Positions 46,854-57,197 of a DNA stretch of 64,000 bases are shown piece after piece. The first letter of the stretch is position 1, and each line of letters starts with the position of its first letter. The notes below the pieces were generated by a model, which saw only the letters and a program-made list of their open reading frames with translations, made no database searches and had not been told where the DNA came from. Source of the DNA: Rhyzopertha dominica (Eukaryota > Arthropoda > Insecta > Coleoptera > Bostrichidae). The DNA lies in NCBI GenBank assembly GCA_025024175.1, contig QCXZ01000137.1, positions 63,390,911-63,454,910 of the forward strand. The letters run 5' to 3'. Both the position numbers and the translations under genes were made by a program.

Positions 46854-49784
46854 TCAGTTCCAGTCCTCAACATTTCCGTGGTACTCACTTAAACGATTCA
46901 AGTGTACCACCTTCATCTTCGATCTTGGGCTGCGCTGGATTCTATAAACTACATCGTTAATCCTTTCGAATGGTGCTCCAACATTGTACTGCTTCATCCT
47001 TCCCTTCAGGCGTGTTGTCGGTCCTTTGGTAGCAGCGCAGGTTGAGCATTTCCTGCACCACTTTTCCACATCTTCTCGGCAGTGTACCCAGTAGAAACGC
47101 TCACGAACTTTGCCCAAGGTTTTGTTCACTCCCAGGTGGGCGCCCGATGATCCTCCATGTACCTCTTCCAAAACCTTAGGTACATACTCCTTGGGTACTA
47201 CCAACTGCATGGTAACATTCCTCCCATCGGCGCTCTCCCACGCTCTCTTCAACAGGCCATTTTCTACTCGCAGGGATTCCCACTGAACCCACATCGCTTT
47301 TAGGGTCGGACTTTCTGGAGACACCTCTTCCCATCCAGGTCGTTGTCTGTTTTCTTCTTTCCATTTCAGGAGGGGACCCACGTCGCTGTCTTCCTGCTGA
47401 GCCGTTCTGACTTTCTCGGCAGTCCACTCCTCGCTTTGTGTGATGGTGACTGCTCTTATATCCACCGTGCCTTCTCGTTCATCCACCTTCCTGCAGTGTT
47501 TGCATTCTCCACACGGTCTTCTCGACAAGGCATCAGCGTTGTTATGATGCCTGCCTGGACGATGCTGGATTTTGAAGTCGTACTGCTGCAGTCTCTCCAT
47601 CCACCTCGCGACTTGTCCCTCCGGGTTCTTCAATCGTAGTAGCCAGGATAATGCTGCATGGTCCGTCCTTATGAGGAATTCCCGTCCGTACAGGTACTTA
47701 TGGAAGTGGTCTACGGACTTCACGATAGCCAAAAGTTCTTTTCTCGTGACGCAGTAGTTCCTCTCAGGCTTAGTTAGGACCTTGCTGTAATACTCTATTA
47801 CTTTTTCTTCGCCGTCCTGTACCTGAGATAGTACAGCTCCAATCCCAACCTTGCTGGCATCTGTATCCAGAATAAACTTTCCGTGTCTTCGGGGGTATGC
47901 CAAAATTGGACTACTGCACAAGGCTGACTTCAACTTCCTGAAGGCTTCCTCATGAACGTGGCTCCATGCAAAAGTCGTCTTCGGTTCCGTAAGTTGGTGT
48001 AATGGTGCCGCGATTTTAGCGAACCCTTCCACAAATCTTCTGTAATACGTACAAATTCCCAGAAAACTCCTCACTTCATGCTTATCCCGAGGACGTGGCC
48101 AATCGCGGATTGCCTTGATCTTGTCATCACTGGTCTGAATCCCATCCGCAGAAACCGTATGGCCAAGGAATTCCACTTTCTTCTGGAAAAGTGCACACTT
48201 TTTCGGGTTCAGCTTCAGGTTGGCTGCTCTAAACCGGTCGAATACTTCTTGTAGGTTCTTTAAATGCTCTTCAAAATCACGGCCCATAACCATAACGTCG
48301 TCCAGGTAGACCAGGCAGGTTTTCCAAGTGAGTCCACGTAATACCAGTTCCATTAGTCTCTCAAATGTAGCCGGAGCGTTGCAGAGGCCAAATGGCATTA
48401 CCGTGAACTGGTAGAGACCGCAACTGGTGGTGAAAGCAGTCTTCTCTTTGTCTTCTGGATGGATCCCAACCTGCCAGTATCCACTTTTCAAATCCAGTGT
48501 TGAAAACCATGTAGATCCGGAAAGAGTGGTCAATGTGTCGTCGATTCTGGGTAGGGGATAACTGTCCTTCTTCGTTATGTCATTCAGCTTTCGGTAGTCA
48601 ACACAGAATCGGAGCGATCCATCCTTCTTGGTGACAAGAACCACTGGTGAAGACCATGGACTGTTGGACTCCTCGATTACACCTTGCTCCGTCATTTCTT
48701 TCACCATCTTCTCAACCTGTTCTTGTCTTGCCAACGGTAGTCTCCTAGGTGCCTGTCGAATAGGTTGAGCATCTCCGGTATTGATCCTGTGCTGGACGAT
48801 GTCTGTTCTCCCCATTGGTGTGTCCGGTTCGGCAAACACATGTTGATAGCATCGTAGAAATTCTCGGGCTCTTCGTACTTCCTCCTTGGTAAGATGTTTC
48901 AAATCGATGTTGAGCTGTGCCGGCGTTCTTGGCGTCTTCTGCGTGTCTTCCATATCCTCACAGGTGTTTATCCTCGTTACGGGAGTACATGTTGCCAAAA
49001 GATCTCCTTTTCTTATTGTCGTTCCCACAGGAGCGATGTTTGCAATCCTCACCGGCACCGTCTTGGAGGTCTTGATAAGCGTTCTTGCAACCAACAAGTG
49101 TTTGTGTGAGTCTTCAGTCGGTTCTACTAATCCAACGCAGCTCCCAAGATCGTTCCCCATCGCAGCGTTGATGATCTGCTCGCTGCTTCCTCTTATTCGG
49201 ACGGTTTCACTAGCATATAGCCTCACGCACCTTGCTTCGCCTCCAGGTGTTGATAACACGAAGCTCTCGTTTCCGATTTTCAGAATCCGCTCTTCTGGAT
49301 CATATGCAAGTCCGTACTTCCCTATCAGGTCCATCCCCATGATGAAATCGTCGTCAATGTCCGCCACCAATACCCTGTGACGTATCCGAAGCTGCCCTAG
49401 TTCAACTTCAACTTCAGCTTCACCTATCGCCNGCGACGTTTCACCTGTCACTGTTCGCAGAAGAACCTTCTCCATCNGGGGTCTCACTGTCGGTGCGATG
49501 TTCTTCTTTATGATGGAAACCATAGCTCCAGTATCCACGGTCACTTGCGTCTTCTTTCCATTCACGGTTGTCATCATTGTGAGGCTATCCACGTTGTTGT
49601 GTCGTAGCAGGTTGACGGAAACAATCTTGGGGGCTTTGTCTTCTCGGGCAGTCGGTGTGCGCCCCGTAACACCGACTGTTTTTAGTTTTCCTGCTGCTGG
49701 CTTCTTCTTGACGCTGCAGGAAGTGACACCCTGCAGTCTCTCTTGAAGTGCCCGGTCTTTCCGCAGCGGTAGCAGGTCTGACAT
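46854..49784 (-). CDS. pol: Gypsy Pol polyprotein lacking the integrase core
   Basis: The 976-codon frame holds, in order, an aspartic protease (DTGA at 84-87, flap-like FIMGMDL near 147), a reverse transcriptase at about 350-530 (LDLKSGYW at 430-437, YLDD at 493-496), RNase H at about 637-757 (D640 in TDAS, E683, D708 in TDHA, D751 in ADALS), and an integrase zinc finger (H876, H883, C913, C916). After GAPFERI (about residue 942) the sequence jumps to NDVVYRIQRSP, a C-terminal segment normally found well beyond the catalytic D,D(35)E domain. The whole integrase core is therefore absent, while the frame stays open. Two residues are undetermined because of N bases (49432 and 49477). It is probably made by -1 frameshifting from gag; the listed ATG may not be used. 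It makes the replication enzymes of the element in virus-like particles. Confidence 0.96.
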   Translation of the reverse strand: MSDLLPLRKDRALQERLQGVTSCSVKKKPAAGKLKTVGVTGRTPTAREDKAPKIVSVNLLRHNNVDSLTMMTTVNGKKTQVTVDTGAMVSIIKKNIAPTVRPXMEKVLLRTVTGETSXAIGEAEVEVELGQLRIRHRVLVADIDDDFIMGMDLIGKYGLAYDPEERILKIGNESFVLSTPGGEARCVRLYASETVRIRGSSEQIINAAMGNDLGSCVGLVEPTEDSHKHLLVARTLIKTSKTVPVRIANIAPVGTTIRKGDLLATCTPVTRINTCEDMEDTQKTPRTPAQLNIDLKHLTKEEVRRAREFLRCYQHVFAEPDTPMGRTDIVQHRINTGDAQPIRQAPRRLPLARQEQVEKMVKEMTEQGVIEESNSPWSSPVVLVTKKDGSLRFCVDYRKLNDITKKDSYPLPRIDDTLTTLSGSTWFSTLDLKSGYWQVGIHPEDKEKTAFTTSCGLYQFTVMPFGLCNAPATFERLMELVLRGLTWKTCLVYLDDVMVMGRDFEEHLKNLQEVFDRFRAANLKLNPKKCALFQKKVEFLGHTVSADGIQTSDDKIKAIRDWPRPRDKHEVRSFLGICTYYRRFVEGFAKIAAPLHQLTEPKTTFAWSHVHEEAFRKLKSALCSSPILAYPRRHGKFILDTDASKVGIGAVLSQVQDGEEKVIEYYSKVLTKPERNYCVTRKELLAIVKSVDHFHKYLYGREFLIRTDHAALSWLLRLKNPEGQVARWMERLQQYDFKIQHRPGRHHNNADALSRRPCGECKHCRKVDEREGTVDIRAVTITQSEEWTAEKVRTAQQEDSDVGPLLKWKEENRQRPGWEEVSPESPTLKAMWVQWESLRVENGLLKRAWESADGRNVTMQLVVPKEYVPKVLEEVHGGSSGAHLGVNKTLGKVRERFYWVHCREDVEKWCRKCSTCAATKGPTTRLKGRMKQYNVGAPFERINDVVYRIQRSPRSKMKVVHLNRLSEYHGNVEDWN
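49682..49784 (-). other. gag-pol overlap, inferred -1 frameshift region
   Basis: Pol is in the -1 frame relative to gag over this window. I see no canonical X-XXY-YYZ slippery heptamer. A GGAAAAC just before the gag stop is the nearest candidate. The recoding site is therefore inferred from frame geometry only. Confidence 0.5.
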
Positions 49785-50884
49785 CCGGCGGATTTATTCG
49801 CAGCTAGGAATTCTTTCAACTCCCGCATGATTGCTTTCAGTGAATCGGTCTCCTCTTCGACCTGTGTTCCACGTACCTTACACTGGCCCCAGTTGGCAGC
49901 TGAAGCCTTGTAAGCCGCCTCGATCTCCAAAGCTTTCCCTAGGGCTTCTCTCGTAGTGGTGTAAGTGGCTAGCAGCAAAGCGTTCCTCACAGTGTCATCT
50001 CTTACACCTTCGATAAAACTCCGCGTTGCCAGCTCCTCCACAAGCTCAGTTGGGGCTGTCGGATATGCCAGATGCATAAGTTTCCTTACGTCCGCTTCGA
50101 AGTCTTGCAGGGTCTCACCGACTTTTTGTTTACGGGTCTTCAGCTGGGTACGAAACAGCTGTTGTAGGTGCTGTTCTCCAAAATGCAATTCCAGTGCTGC
50201 AGTAAGCTTCTGGTAATCACCCTTCTCTGCTTCGGGCAGCGTACGAAGTAAATCAAGAGCCGGTCCACGTAGAGCTACCACCAAAGCCATAACCTTTTCT
50301 TCATTACTCCAGTTATTTGCCTTTCCTGCCATTTCAAACTGCAGCTTGTAAGTCTCAAATGATGTGTGACCATCATAAGTCGGTGGTTTTATCTTGTTAT
50401 TTCCAATAACTGGCGAAGACGTCATACCGTGGGTTTTCATTCTTTCCAGGTCTCTTTTTACTGTCAAAATTTCCTTTCCAAATTCTCCTTTCATGTGTAG
50501 AACTTTTTCTTCGAATTTATTGCAAAGTTTTTCCTCTACTTTGTTGACCTTTTCTTCGACAAGCTCCACTTTCTCTTCGACTGCATTCTGTGTAACTTTA
50601 AGCTCTTCTGTTACACTGTCGATCCGTTCTTCAATTTTATTTTGGCTTGTTCTGATTTCCTCTATTTCGGTTTTAAGTTGTTCTTGCACAGCCATTATTA
50701 TTTTCTTCTTAATTTCTTCCTGTCCGATTTTGAATTCTGTTTTCATTTCTTCTTGTCCGGTTTTCATGTCCTCTTGACAGGCTTTTATCTGCTCTGTCAT
50801 GTTTTCTTGCATTTTCTGCATCATTTGCATTAACTGTTCTAGTTGTGCTTCCATATTGGCCGATTGTCTTCTTGTTACTGGCAT
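49682..50884 (-). CDS. gag: Gypsy Gag protein
   Basis: The 400-codon frame encodes the particle-forming protein. Residues about 10-150 are a long, charged coiled coil with repeated EEKV/EE(K/I) heptads. Residues about 165-345 resemble a retrotransposon capsid domain (PPTYDG, then FETYKLQFEMAGKANNWS, ALRGPALDLLRTL and a later FIEGVRDDTVRNAL). Residues 371-384 form one CCHC zinc knuckle (CYRCGKTGHFKRDC), expected to bind the element RNA. The start at 50884 follows the primer binding site by about 70 bp, the usual leader length. The 3' end overlaps pol by 103 bp in a different frame. The frame is fully open. Confidence 0.96.
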   Translation of the reverse strand: MPVTRRQSANMEAQLEQLMQMMQKMQENMTEQIKACQEDMKTGQEEMKTEFKIGQEEIKKKIIMAVQEQLKTEIEEIRTSQNKIEERIDSVTEELKVTQNAVEEKVELVEEKVNKVEEKLCNKFEEKVLHMKGEFGKEILTVKRDLERMKTHGMTSSPVIGNNKIKPPTYDGHTSFETYKLQFEMAGKANNWSNEEKVMALVVALRGPALDLLRTLPEAEKGDYQKLTAALELHFGEQHLQQLFRTQLKTRKQKVGETLQDFEADVRKLMHLAYPTAPTELVEELATRSFIEGVRDDTVRNALLLATYTTTREALGKALEIEAAYKASAANWGQCKVRGTQVEEETDSLKAIMRELKEFLAANKSAGCQTCYRCGKTGHFKRDCRVSLPAASRRSQQQEN

Positions 50885-50952
50885 AAACTAGAATTTTCTA
50901 AAACTTCTCCAAACACTGTCTATCCGGTCCGTAGAACACTCCAGAAATCCAA

Positions 50953-50971
50953 AATCCCACTTCTGACACCA
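50953..50971 (-). other. Primer binding site, probably tRNA-Leu
   Basis: On the element strand, 2 bp after the 5' LTR, TGGTGTCAGAAGTGGGATT begins. TGG pairs with a tRNA CCA end, and the rest fits the acceptor and T-stem of a leucine-type tRNA as I remember such 3' ends. The tRNA identity should be confirmed. Confidence 0.8.
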
Positions 50972-50973
50972 AT

Positions 50974-51410
50974 TGTTACGGAATTCGTGTTCGAAAATTC
51001 TGGATTTCTGATTTAAAACACTTTATTTAACAGTTCAAAACACTAACAAGCACTATTCACAATTACTTTAACAATTAACAAACTTTACTCAACTATACAC
51101 TACTTTCAAAAACACTACAGTTTTACTTATATCACTTTACAACGCTTAAATCTCACTTTCCGTCACTTTCAAAACTCGCGCTCGTTCATAGACTGTCTAA
51201 CTCTCTCACACTTCCGTCTCTGGCCGCTTATATATCCGCAGACTCCCCACTTACTTGGCGTGTCTGGCACATTCGCGAAGGCTCTCGATTTCGAACCTTC
51301 CTAGACTTTACTAGAGCCTTTCGCATCGATTAATCTCGAACACTCTAGCACGTCGGGTTGCCTGCCCACAGGCGTTGAGCGGGCCGTGATACCACTGACT
51401 CTCCGTTGCA
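50974..51410 (-). repeat. 5' LTR of the gypsy element
   Basis: 437 bp, matching the LTR at 46386-46822 without a difference I could see. In the element orientation it supplies the promoter (TATATAAG, reverse complement at 51227-51234). Its own AATAAA (reverse complement at 51022-51027) lies downstream of the presumed start. Confidence 0.97.
51227..51234 (-). promoter_or_regulatory. TATA box of the gypsy 5' LTR
   Basis: TATATAAG on the minus strand in a GC-richer setting, about 180 bp into the LTR. It is a plausible core promoter for gag-pol transcription, with an AGTTAGACAGTC stretch about 30 bp downstream as a possible initiator. Confidence 0.65.
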
Positions 51411-51414
51411 ATAT
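51411..51414. repeat. Target-site duplication (ATAT), right
   Basis: Partner of 46382-46385. Confidence 0.85.
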
Positions 51415-51545
51415 ATACGTTTCCTGTTCAAGACCTACAAACCGCATTATTATTTCGTGTAGATTCACTAAAGATTCTCCTGAAATTTTTGATCGGCTAC
51501 GCATATCAATACCACGACGTTTAGCCCTATGCGTAATGGCTTAAG
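51415..51545 (+). pseudogene. Transposase relic, right part (C-terminus)
   Basis: Reading resumes after the gypsy element with FPVQDLQTALLFRV. After a frame change it gives SPEIFDRLRISIPRRLALCV before a stop near 51542. These are the expected C-terminal helices (VxDLQxLxxRI ... PEVFxRxRxSFxRRLxLC) of the transposase whose earlier part ends at 46385. The fit across the insertion shows the two pieces were once continuous. Confidence 0.8.
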
Positions 51546-51829
51546 GTGATCTTTTTAACATTTAATACTTATGATTTCTATATCATCTAGCTCCAGATAA
51601 CACCCGTCTGTCTATCTGATTTCAGTTCGTAAAGTGACCTCACGTCCCAAAATTTTTATACAAATCTAAGAATTGCTAAACTTGATGCATCCTTCCAACA
51701 AAGTCGAGGACCTATGTGGAAACGTAAGAATACACCTAAATGGAAATTGGCGCTCGTAAAAAACAAGGTGGTCGTATTCTTACGCCCCAAAGCATACGCC
51801 GACTCGGCCTTCAGCAAATTCAACACACG

Positions 51830-52320
51830 TCCGTAAGCCACGGCATATTTAACCAAAAATGAGGTGGAAACGGCGTTTAAATTAATTTCCGGCGCGTCGT
51901 TTCATCTCGGCGTTCGTTTGTTTCCCGCCCTCCTGTACCTTCGGCTACGGCGCACACCCATCACCGTTTTCTCATTTGTTTCTGGCTGATTTGTCTGCTC
52001 CTCGTAGCGTGGCCGTAGCTGGCGGCTGGAAAAACACTGCGGTGACACCTCCAAGTGACATCCAATTTCCACCTCGTCATCGCGCCACCAGCGAAAGAGC
52101 CGGTGGCATGTTAGGAGTGATCACCGCTCCCCTGCGATGCAGACGCACCTATGCGAGAGCGAAGCAATCAGCGACGGACATCTGCCTCCAAATGGCACCG
52201 TCCCCGACGACTTATCAACCCCTTCGCGATCAAGTGCAAGCTGATGTCGCTAGGGAGATGAACTACGCATTTTCTCTTGGAACAGTCGCAGTTTCGCCAT
52301 CCTAAGGTCACAAGTTGGAA
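51830..52320. promoter_or_regulatory. GC-richer island, candidate conserved non-coding element
   Basis: One of the most GC-rich blocks of the window, with a 109-codon plus-strand frame (51976-52302) that has no recognisable domain. It contains AAATTAATTTCCGG near 51878. A 5' exon or CpG-type promoter cannot be ruled out. Confidence 0.35.
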
Positions 52321-52399
52321 TAGGTTCACAAGAGTCTCGGGAAAACTTGTAAACGTAAACTAGTTATTTAAAAACTTATACGAAAATAGTTGGAAGGGT

Positions 52400-52640
52400 T
52401 GTCCAGTTGGCTAAACGTCAGCATAATGAATATGCAATAACAAATTCCACAAATAAAACAAAAGCTGTATGGAGGCTTATAGGGCGGACAGACAAATTTC
52501 TGAAAAGTAATATATCAAAATTGAAACTTTTATTAGGGAAGTGTTGTGTCTGGAGGAGAAGTGTCCTCCTAACAATAAAAAATTATTACTTAATGCATGT
52601 AGAAGAGAGATTGATGCCTCTAGTGTCACTAATTCAATGG
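52400..52640 (+). pseudogene. Possible LINE ORF2 scrap upstream of RT
   Basis: A 79-codon frame includes NSTNKTKAVWRLIGR, resembling the N-K-(S/T)-K-x-x-W-x-I linker just before the reverse transcriptase in Jockey/CR1-like LINEs. No catalytic motif follows, so this is tentative. Confidence 0.35.
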
Positions 52641-52649
52641 ATTTAATTG

Positions 52650-54340
52650 CAGTTGTTAAACTCAGGGAGGTAGCGTTGCAAATGGCACAACCATTTCATG
52701 ACATTTAATTCCTTTTGCATATTATTCCTCTTGGATAGTTATTTGACAATCTAAGGTGATCTAAGAGTCAGCTGCTCTACTAGGGTTGGAGCTGGAAGTG
52801 AAAAAATGTATAAGCTGGTATGTAGCTATGGTCCTCACTAAAATTATGCTTCATTTTAAAATCTTAGGGGAAAAGTGTTTCAAAAAAGTTATACCACCCA
52901 AGTAGTAGTTTATACAGGGTATTTATTCTGCAAGTATCGCATCAAATCTGCATTTTTATATAGAACTACTAACTTTTTATATAAAATTTTGATTCCCTGT
53001 CAAATGTCAATCATAAAACTATTAAGATATAAGTATATACTCTAATATTACGGTACACACGAGTCCTGTTTCCAAGTATAGAGTTTTCTACATTTTTTTT
53101 TAAATACTAATATTGATAAAGTAAAATAAAATAAATAACCCGTATTTTTCATTTTTCTCGTAAAATGGTTATTTAGGTAATAAATTAACATCCAATTTAC
53201 AATGCATTCAAAAAATATAGAAATTGCGGCAGTACGTGACGTCGGCGTACAAAACAACATTGGTGTCGTAAATGAAAATATTATTGTTTAAATTTAAATT
53301 TTTAAACGTCTGACTCCAAAACTTATTAAAAACAATTAATGCACAGTACTAGTTTTTTAATTTCATTTCATTTTGCATAATTGTTAAATGCAATAATGAA
53401 ATTAAAGCACGGTTGGAATATTTCGCCTGGAAAAAAGTCAACATCTGTAACACTGCAAGAACCTCTTTTATCAAGAAAGCAGGCAGGACAACATAACTTC
53501 TATGACAAACATCAAAGATTTTCTTGATTATCGTGTTTGCGTTAGATTTTGTTGTTTTGTAGTTTTGCCTGCAAATAATTAGTTGACCAGTGCTTTTACT
53601 TGTACTGTACTACATAAACAACAAAGCAATGGTGAGGCATGCGCTTGTTACCGGTTTGCACGGTGACGTCACGCCGACAACTTAAGCATAAACGTTTTAA
53701 ATATGTCATTATTTATTTTTCCAATAACGAAAAACTGCTGACCCTTTGTTTTTAAATTATTGCATCAGTACTTCTTATATAAATTTCGTAAGTAATTGTA
53801 AGTTTCTTGATACTGTATAACACCCTATTGTCTCGACTATATCTTAAAGAATTTTCTTAAATAAAAGTATTAGCACTCAAGGAGTACTAGATAATGCAGC
53901 GTATTTATATAGATTGTTCAGTTTTACAGTACTGAGAAATACCTACATTTATTACATACAAACACTAACTTTTTATATATGTCAGATTATCATTAACAAT
54001 CAAAATTTTAACCAAAAAATTATTATTCTGTAAAATTAACATTTGTCGAGAGATGCGCAATAAGGCTGTTTCTTTTAGCAGCTTATTACGGTAGAAAATA
54101 AGCCTACATACCCGTCGTTGCGAATAAAACTCCAAATTCGGAATAGCATTTAAGTAAATTAAGTACAAAGTTCGTTTTAAAGAGAGATGCTAAAAAACGA
54201 TACCTTGCAACTGGACTAGTGCATGACGTAGAAAACCATAAGTGGGATAAGCATAAAACTTGCAAAACAAACTCTGATGAAATTGACCCTTGTCATTCCA
54301 TCTAATAAGCCGGGAAGCAACTGCTGCCTTAATGTCTTAA
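52650..54340. other. AT-rich stretch without recognisable features
   Basis: Frames on both strands are short and unrecognised. No inverted repeats were noticed. Confidence 0.45.
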
Positions 54341-55460
54341 AAATAAATAATTTTAGGCTTCCAACATTTTATGAGCTTCTGTGTCACGCCTCTAGTCCCG
54401 TTTTTTAGCCCTTATTTGCTGCGCAAACTTTTATTTAAATTAATTTAAATTCTATTTCAAATTTTAAAACCTAATCTCCGGCGCTATAAAACGACAGACT
54501 ACACGATTAAGTAGCCCGCAAAAAATAACTATTTATAGTCTCAGCTAGAATAGTTAGTTTGTGGTTCTGCATCCAGGACATTGAAGGATTATTAAGGAAT
54601 GTCTAAATGAAGTGGCCTTTTTTGTGTACCTGATAATTTAATTCGCCGTTTACTGTGCAGAAACGATTTCAATAAAGTACTCAGGGTTTTCCTTTTGCGA
54701 AAGCTTTGGTAAAATCCGGTTTCGATTAAACTGCAAGTGGCTTCCTTAAATAGCTCCAATACACAAACGACTTTGTAGCCTAGTGGAGCTTTAAAAGCTC
54801 TCTTCTTTCGGATTTATAAAGACCTCCCGAACGTCGATATTTAATATTAACTTGCCTGGAATTTCTCTCGACCCCTTAATAAATACCGGATACCTTTATC
54901 CAGTCATGTATGCTTTATTGAACCTTAGTACGTAATTAAAGTTTGAATGCACGGCATTCCTAGAGCCAATAATCGAAATTTAATAACATATTGGGGGTAC
55001 TCTGAAAGAAGACCTTGTAATCCCGAGTTGTAAACTAAAACAAGACGAGAAAACAGTCACTTCATTATTACTACTTTGATGGCGTTCAATTCGGCGGTCG
55101 CAGCACATAATAACGTTAATAAAATTTTACGTTCCCAAACTCAAATCAATACACTCGATGTCGGACGTTAAAGCAACGACTGAATGGCAGTTAATTTGAG
55201 ACGTAACCGAGCGATAAGGCAGGGGATCCACATACACCCTAATTCGCATGAAAAACAAAGGCTATAAGTTTTTTGTAATAAGGTTATAGCGCACCCATCA
55301 ACCCATTAGAACCCCGTCTATGAATCCTAAGTGTGCAATCACCGAATGGCTATATGATGCCTTTAATGGCAGTACGCACAAGTGCTGGATGGTTGGTTGG
55401 GGAACGTTCTGCTTTTAGATGTACCTAAAGGTGATTTTATCTGTATTGTTCCACGAACTA
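54340..55460. promoter_or_regulatory. Diffuse GC-richer region, candidate non-coding elements
   Basis: Less sharply bounded than the other islands. It includes TACGTAATTAAAG near 54929, a GGCGTTCAATTCGGCGGTCG block near 55081 and GCAGTTAATTTGAG near 55187. No coding evidence. Confidence 0.3.
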
Positions 55461-55648
55461 TGCAAGTAATGGTTAGTGGAACTTTTTTACTTCTTTGTTG
55501 CCATTTCTTTTGTTAACTACGCGTTAATTTATCAACCAGTATACTTCCAAAACAACTTACAGGCATGGAAACACAGTACAAGTAGGTATAAAATAATATT
55601 TTCTGGGAAAGATCGCTGTCTCTTTAAAACACTGACAAAAAGTTATTA

Positions 55649-55686
55649 GTCTGACGTTTCGATTACACCTGTAATCTTTGTCAGAC
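55649..55686. repeat. Nested hairpin
   Basis: Outer stem GTCTGAC (55649-55655) pairs with GTCAGAC (55680-55686). Inner stem GATTACA (55661-55667) pairs with TGTAATC (55670-55676) around a 2-base loop. Two coaxial perfect stems in 38 bp are unlikely by chance. I recall similar GTTTCGATTAC hairpins in arthropod retroelement ends, so it may be a retroelement fragment. Confidence 0.7.
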
Positions 55687-55689
55687 GAA

Positions 55690-57190
55690 GAACCTCAAAA
55701 TTTGCCTAACACAAGTTCAAACAAAATTTTGAAAGTAAATAAAAAATCACTAAGGAAGCGAGACGTCATAGAAACAATGTGCCAACCTGATAAAAAAGAA
55801 CCTAACGACGAAAAAGGAACTACCTACCTGCTAGATATTCACGCACTACTTGATACAAGATAACTACAAGATAGCCTTCCAAATGTCACATAACTCATAA
55901 TTTCCACAATCCCTATTAAAATTATTAGTATTCCTACAAATTTCTATCGCTTCTTTTATTAAACGTTTGTGATAATATTTTTCTCTATGTAAAATTTTTG
56001 TTTTTTCAATGTATCTTTAAATTGTACTGATAAAGAATTTACTCAATCTACATAAGTGTAAAAGGTATTGACAAATGTTTTTTCACATTTTAAATTTTTA
56101 ACTCATAAGAAAAAATAGGAAACGTATCACCCATCTAGCATTCAACATGTTACTTGGGTTACTAGCTCTAACCATTCTTTTTTAAAAGTTGTGTCACACG
56201 TACTACCTACTAGGTTTTGCGCTAACCTCTAATCCAAGTTTTATTCTTTCCTATATTTTTATATTAAATTTTGTTTCTTTAGCTTACAGTTGTACTGTGT
56301 TTCTATTTCTTAATTTACTACTCTTGTAAAAATGTGCGTATTTGGTATATTATTGATCAATATGTAGAAACTGATAAGTATGCTCCCATCAACCAAGTAT
56401 TACTAGTACTCATTCCTTTTTCCATCTCTGGTATTTAAATCTAGATTAATTTTTTACACTTCCAATTATAAGTTTAGTTTTTCCCAAAACATATTTGTAT
56501 TTTTTGGTCTTGTTATCGGCATTTAGTCTATATAGTGCTATAATGGTTGCGCTTGTTATAAAGATGATTTACGTATGATGCCTCTTGACGGTAAACAAAA
56601 TCTTGTTACCATTATTTAAACGTTATATTACGTTAATGGGAAGCTTCATTAAGTAGACAAGACCATACATTAGAAGAACCTATGAATTAATGCCAATAAG
56701 CTTTACTTCCAATGTCATCTAGCTCGTTTCTCATGCCAGTATACATGTACCCTTCTCGGTATCAGCCACTGCAATGCCACACTAGTCTAGAGAGAGGGGT
56801 TGATCGGCGAAAATCAACAAACAGGGGATCTCGGACGGGCTATCAGCCCTAATCGATGCTGTAATCTATCACACAGGTCGGCTTATGCTCAGATAAGAGG
56901 AACAACTTCAGTCAGTGTGTACGGCCATGGGGATTCGCTTGGTATAAACATCTCGGGGAATTTTATTAGTTGGAAAAGTTCCCTGTAGGAAACAAGAAAT
57001 GTGATGAGGAGGGAATATTCAATATGCGCAAGAGTGATAAAAACAAATGTCAGCCCTATGGAAGCACTGATAAGTAACTTGCGGTAACTATTTTTCAACT
57101 GTTTTCACAAGATTCACACAGTTTATCGAACTTTCATTATATGTAGGTACTATTGATTTGTTATTAAAAAGTTCAGAAGTAAGAAGATGG
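55690..57190. other. AT-rich stretch without recognisable features
   Basis: A 61-codon lysine-rich frame begins inside the hairpin (55678-55863) and is not recognised. Nothing else stands out. Confidence 0.45.
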
Positions 57191-57197
57191 TTTTTAT

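Larger units (their letters stand above)
46386..51410 (-). mobile_element. Ty3/gypsy LTR retrotransposon, integrase-deleted
   Basis: This 5025-bp element lies on the minus strand: LTR, primer binding site, gag, pol, polypurine tract, LTR. The LTRs are both 437 bp and I find no difference between them by eye, so insertion was recent. It has a 4-bp duplication ATAT. Gag and pol are in different frames (pol is -1 relative to gag) and overlap by 103 bp. No env frame follows pol. The pol frame passes directly from the integrase zinc-finger region to a C-terminal segment, so most of integrase is missing. The copy could move only with integrase supplied by a relative. It is inserted in an older transposase relic. 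Confidence 0.97.

Noticed and set aside
48886..49380. 164-codon plus-strand frame with hydrophobic segments
   Set aside because: It is exactly antisense to the gypsy pol frame and is a shadow.
50394..50777. 127-codon Ser/Phe-rich plus-strand frame
   Set aside because: Antisense shadow of the gag coiled coil; the EEK repeats read backwards give S and F runs.
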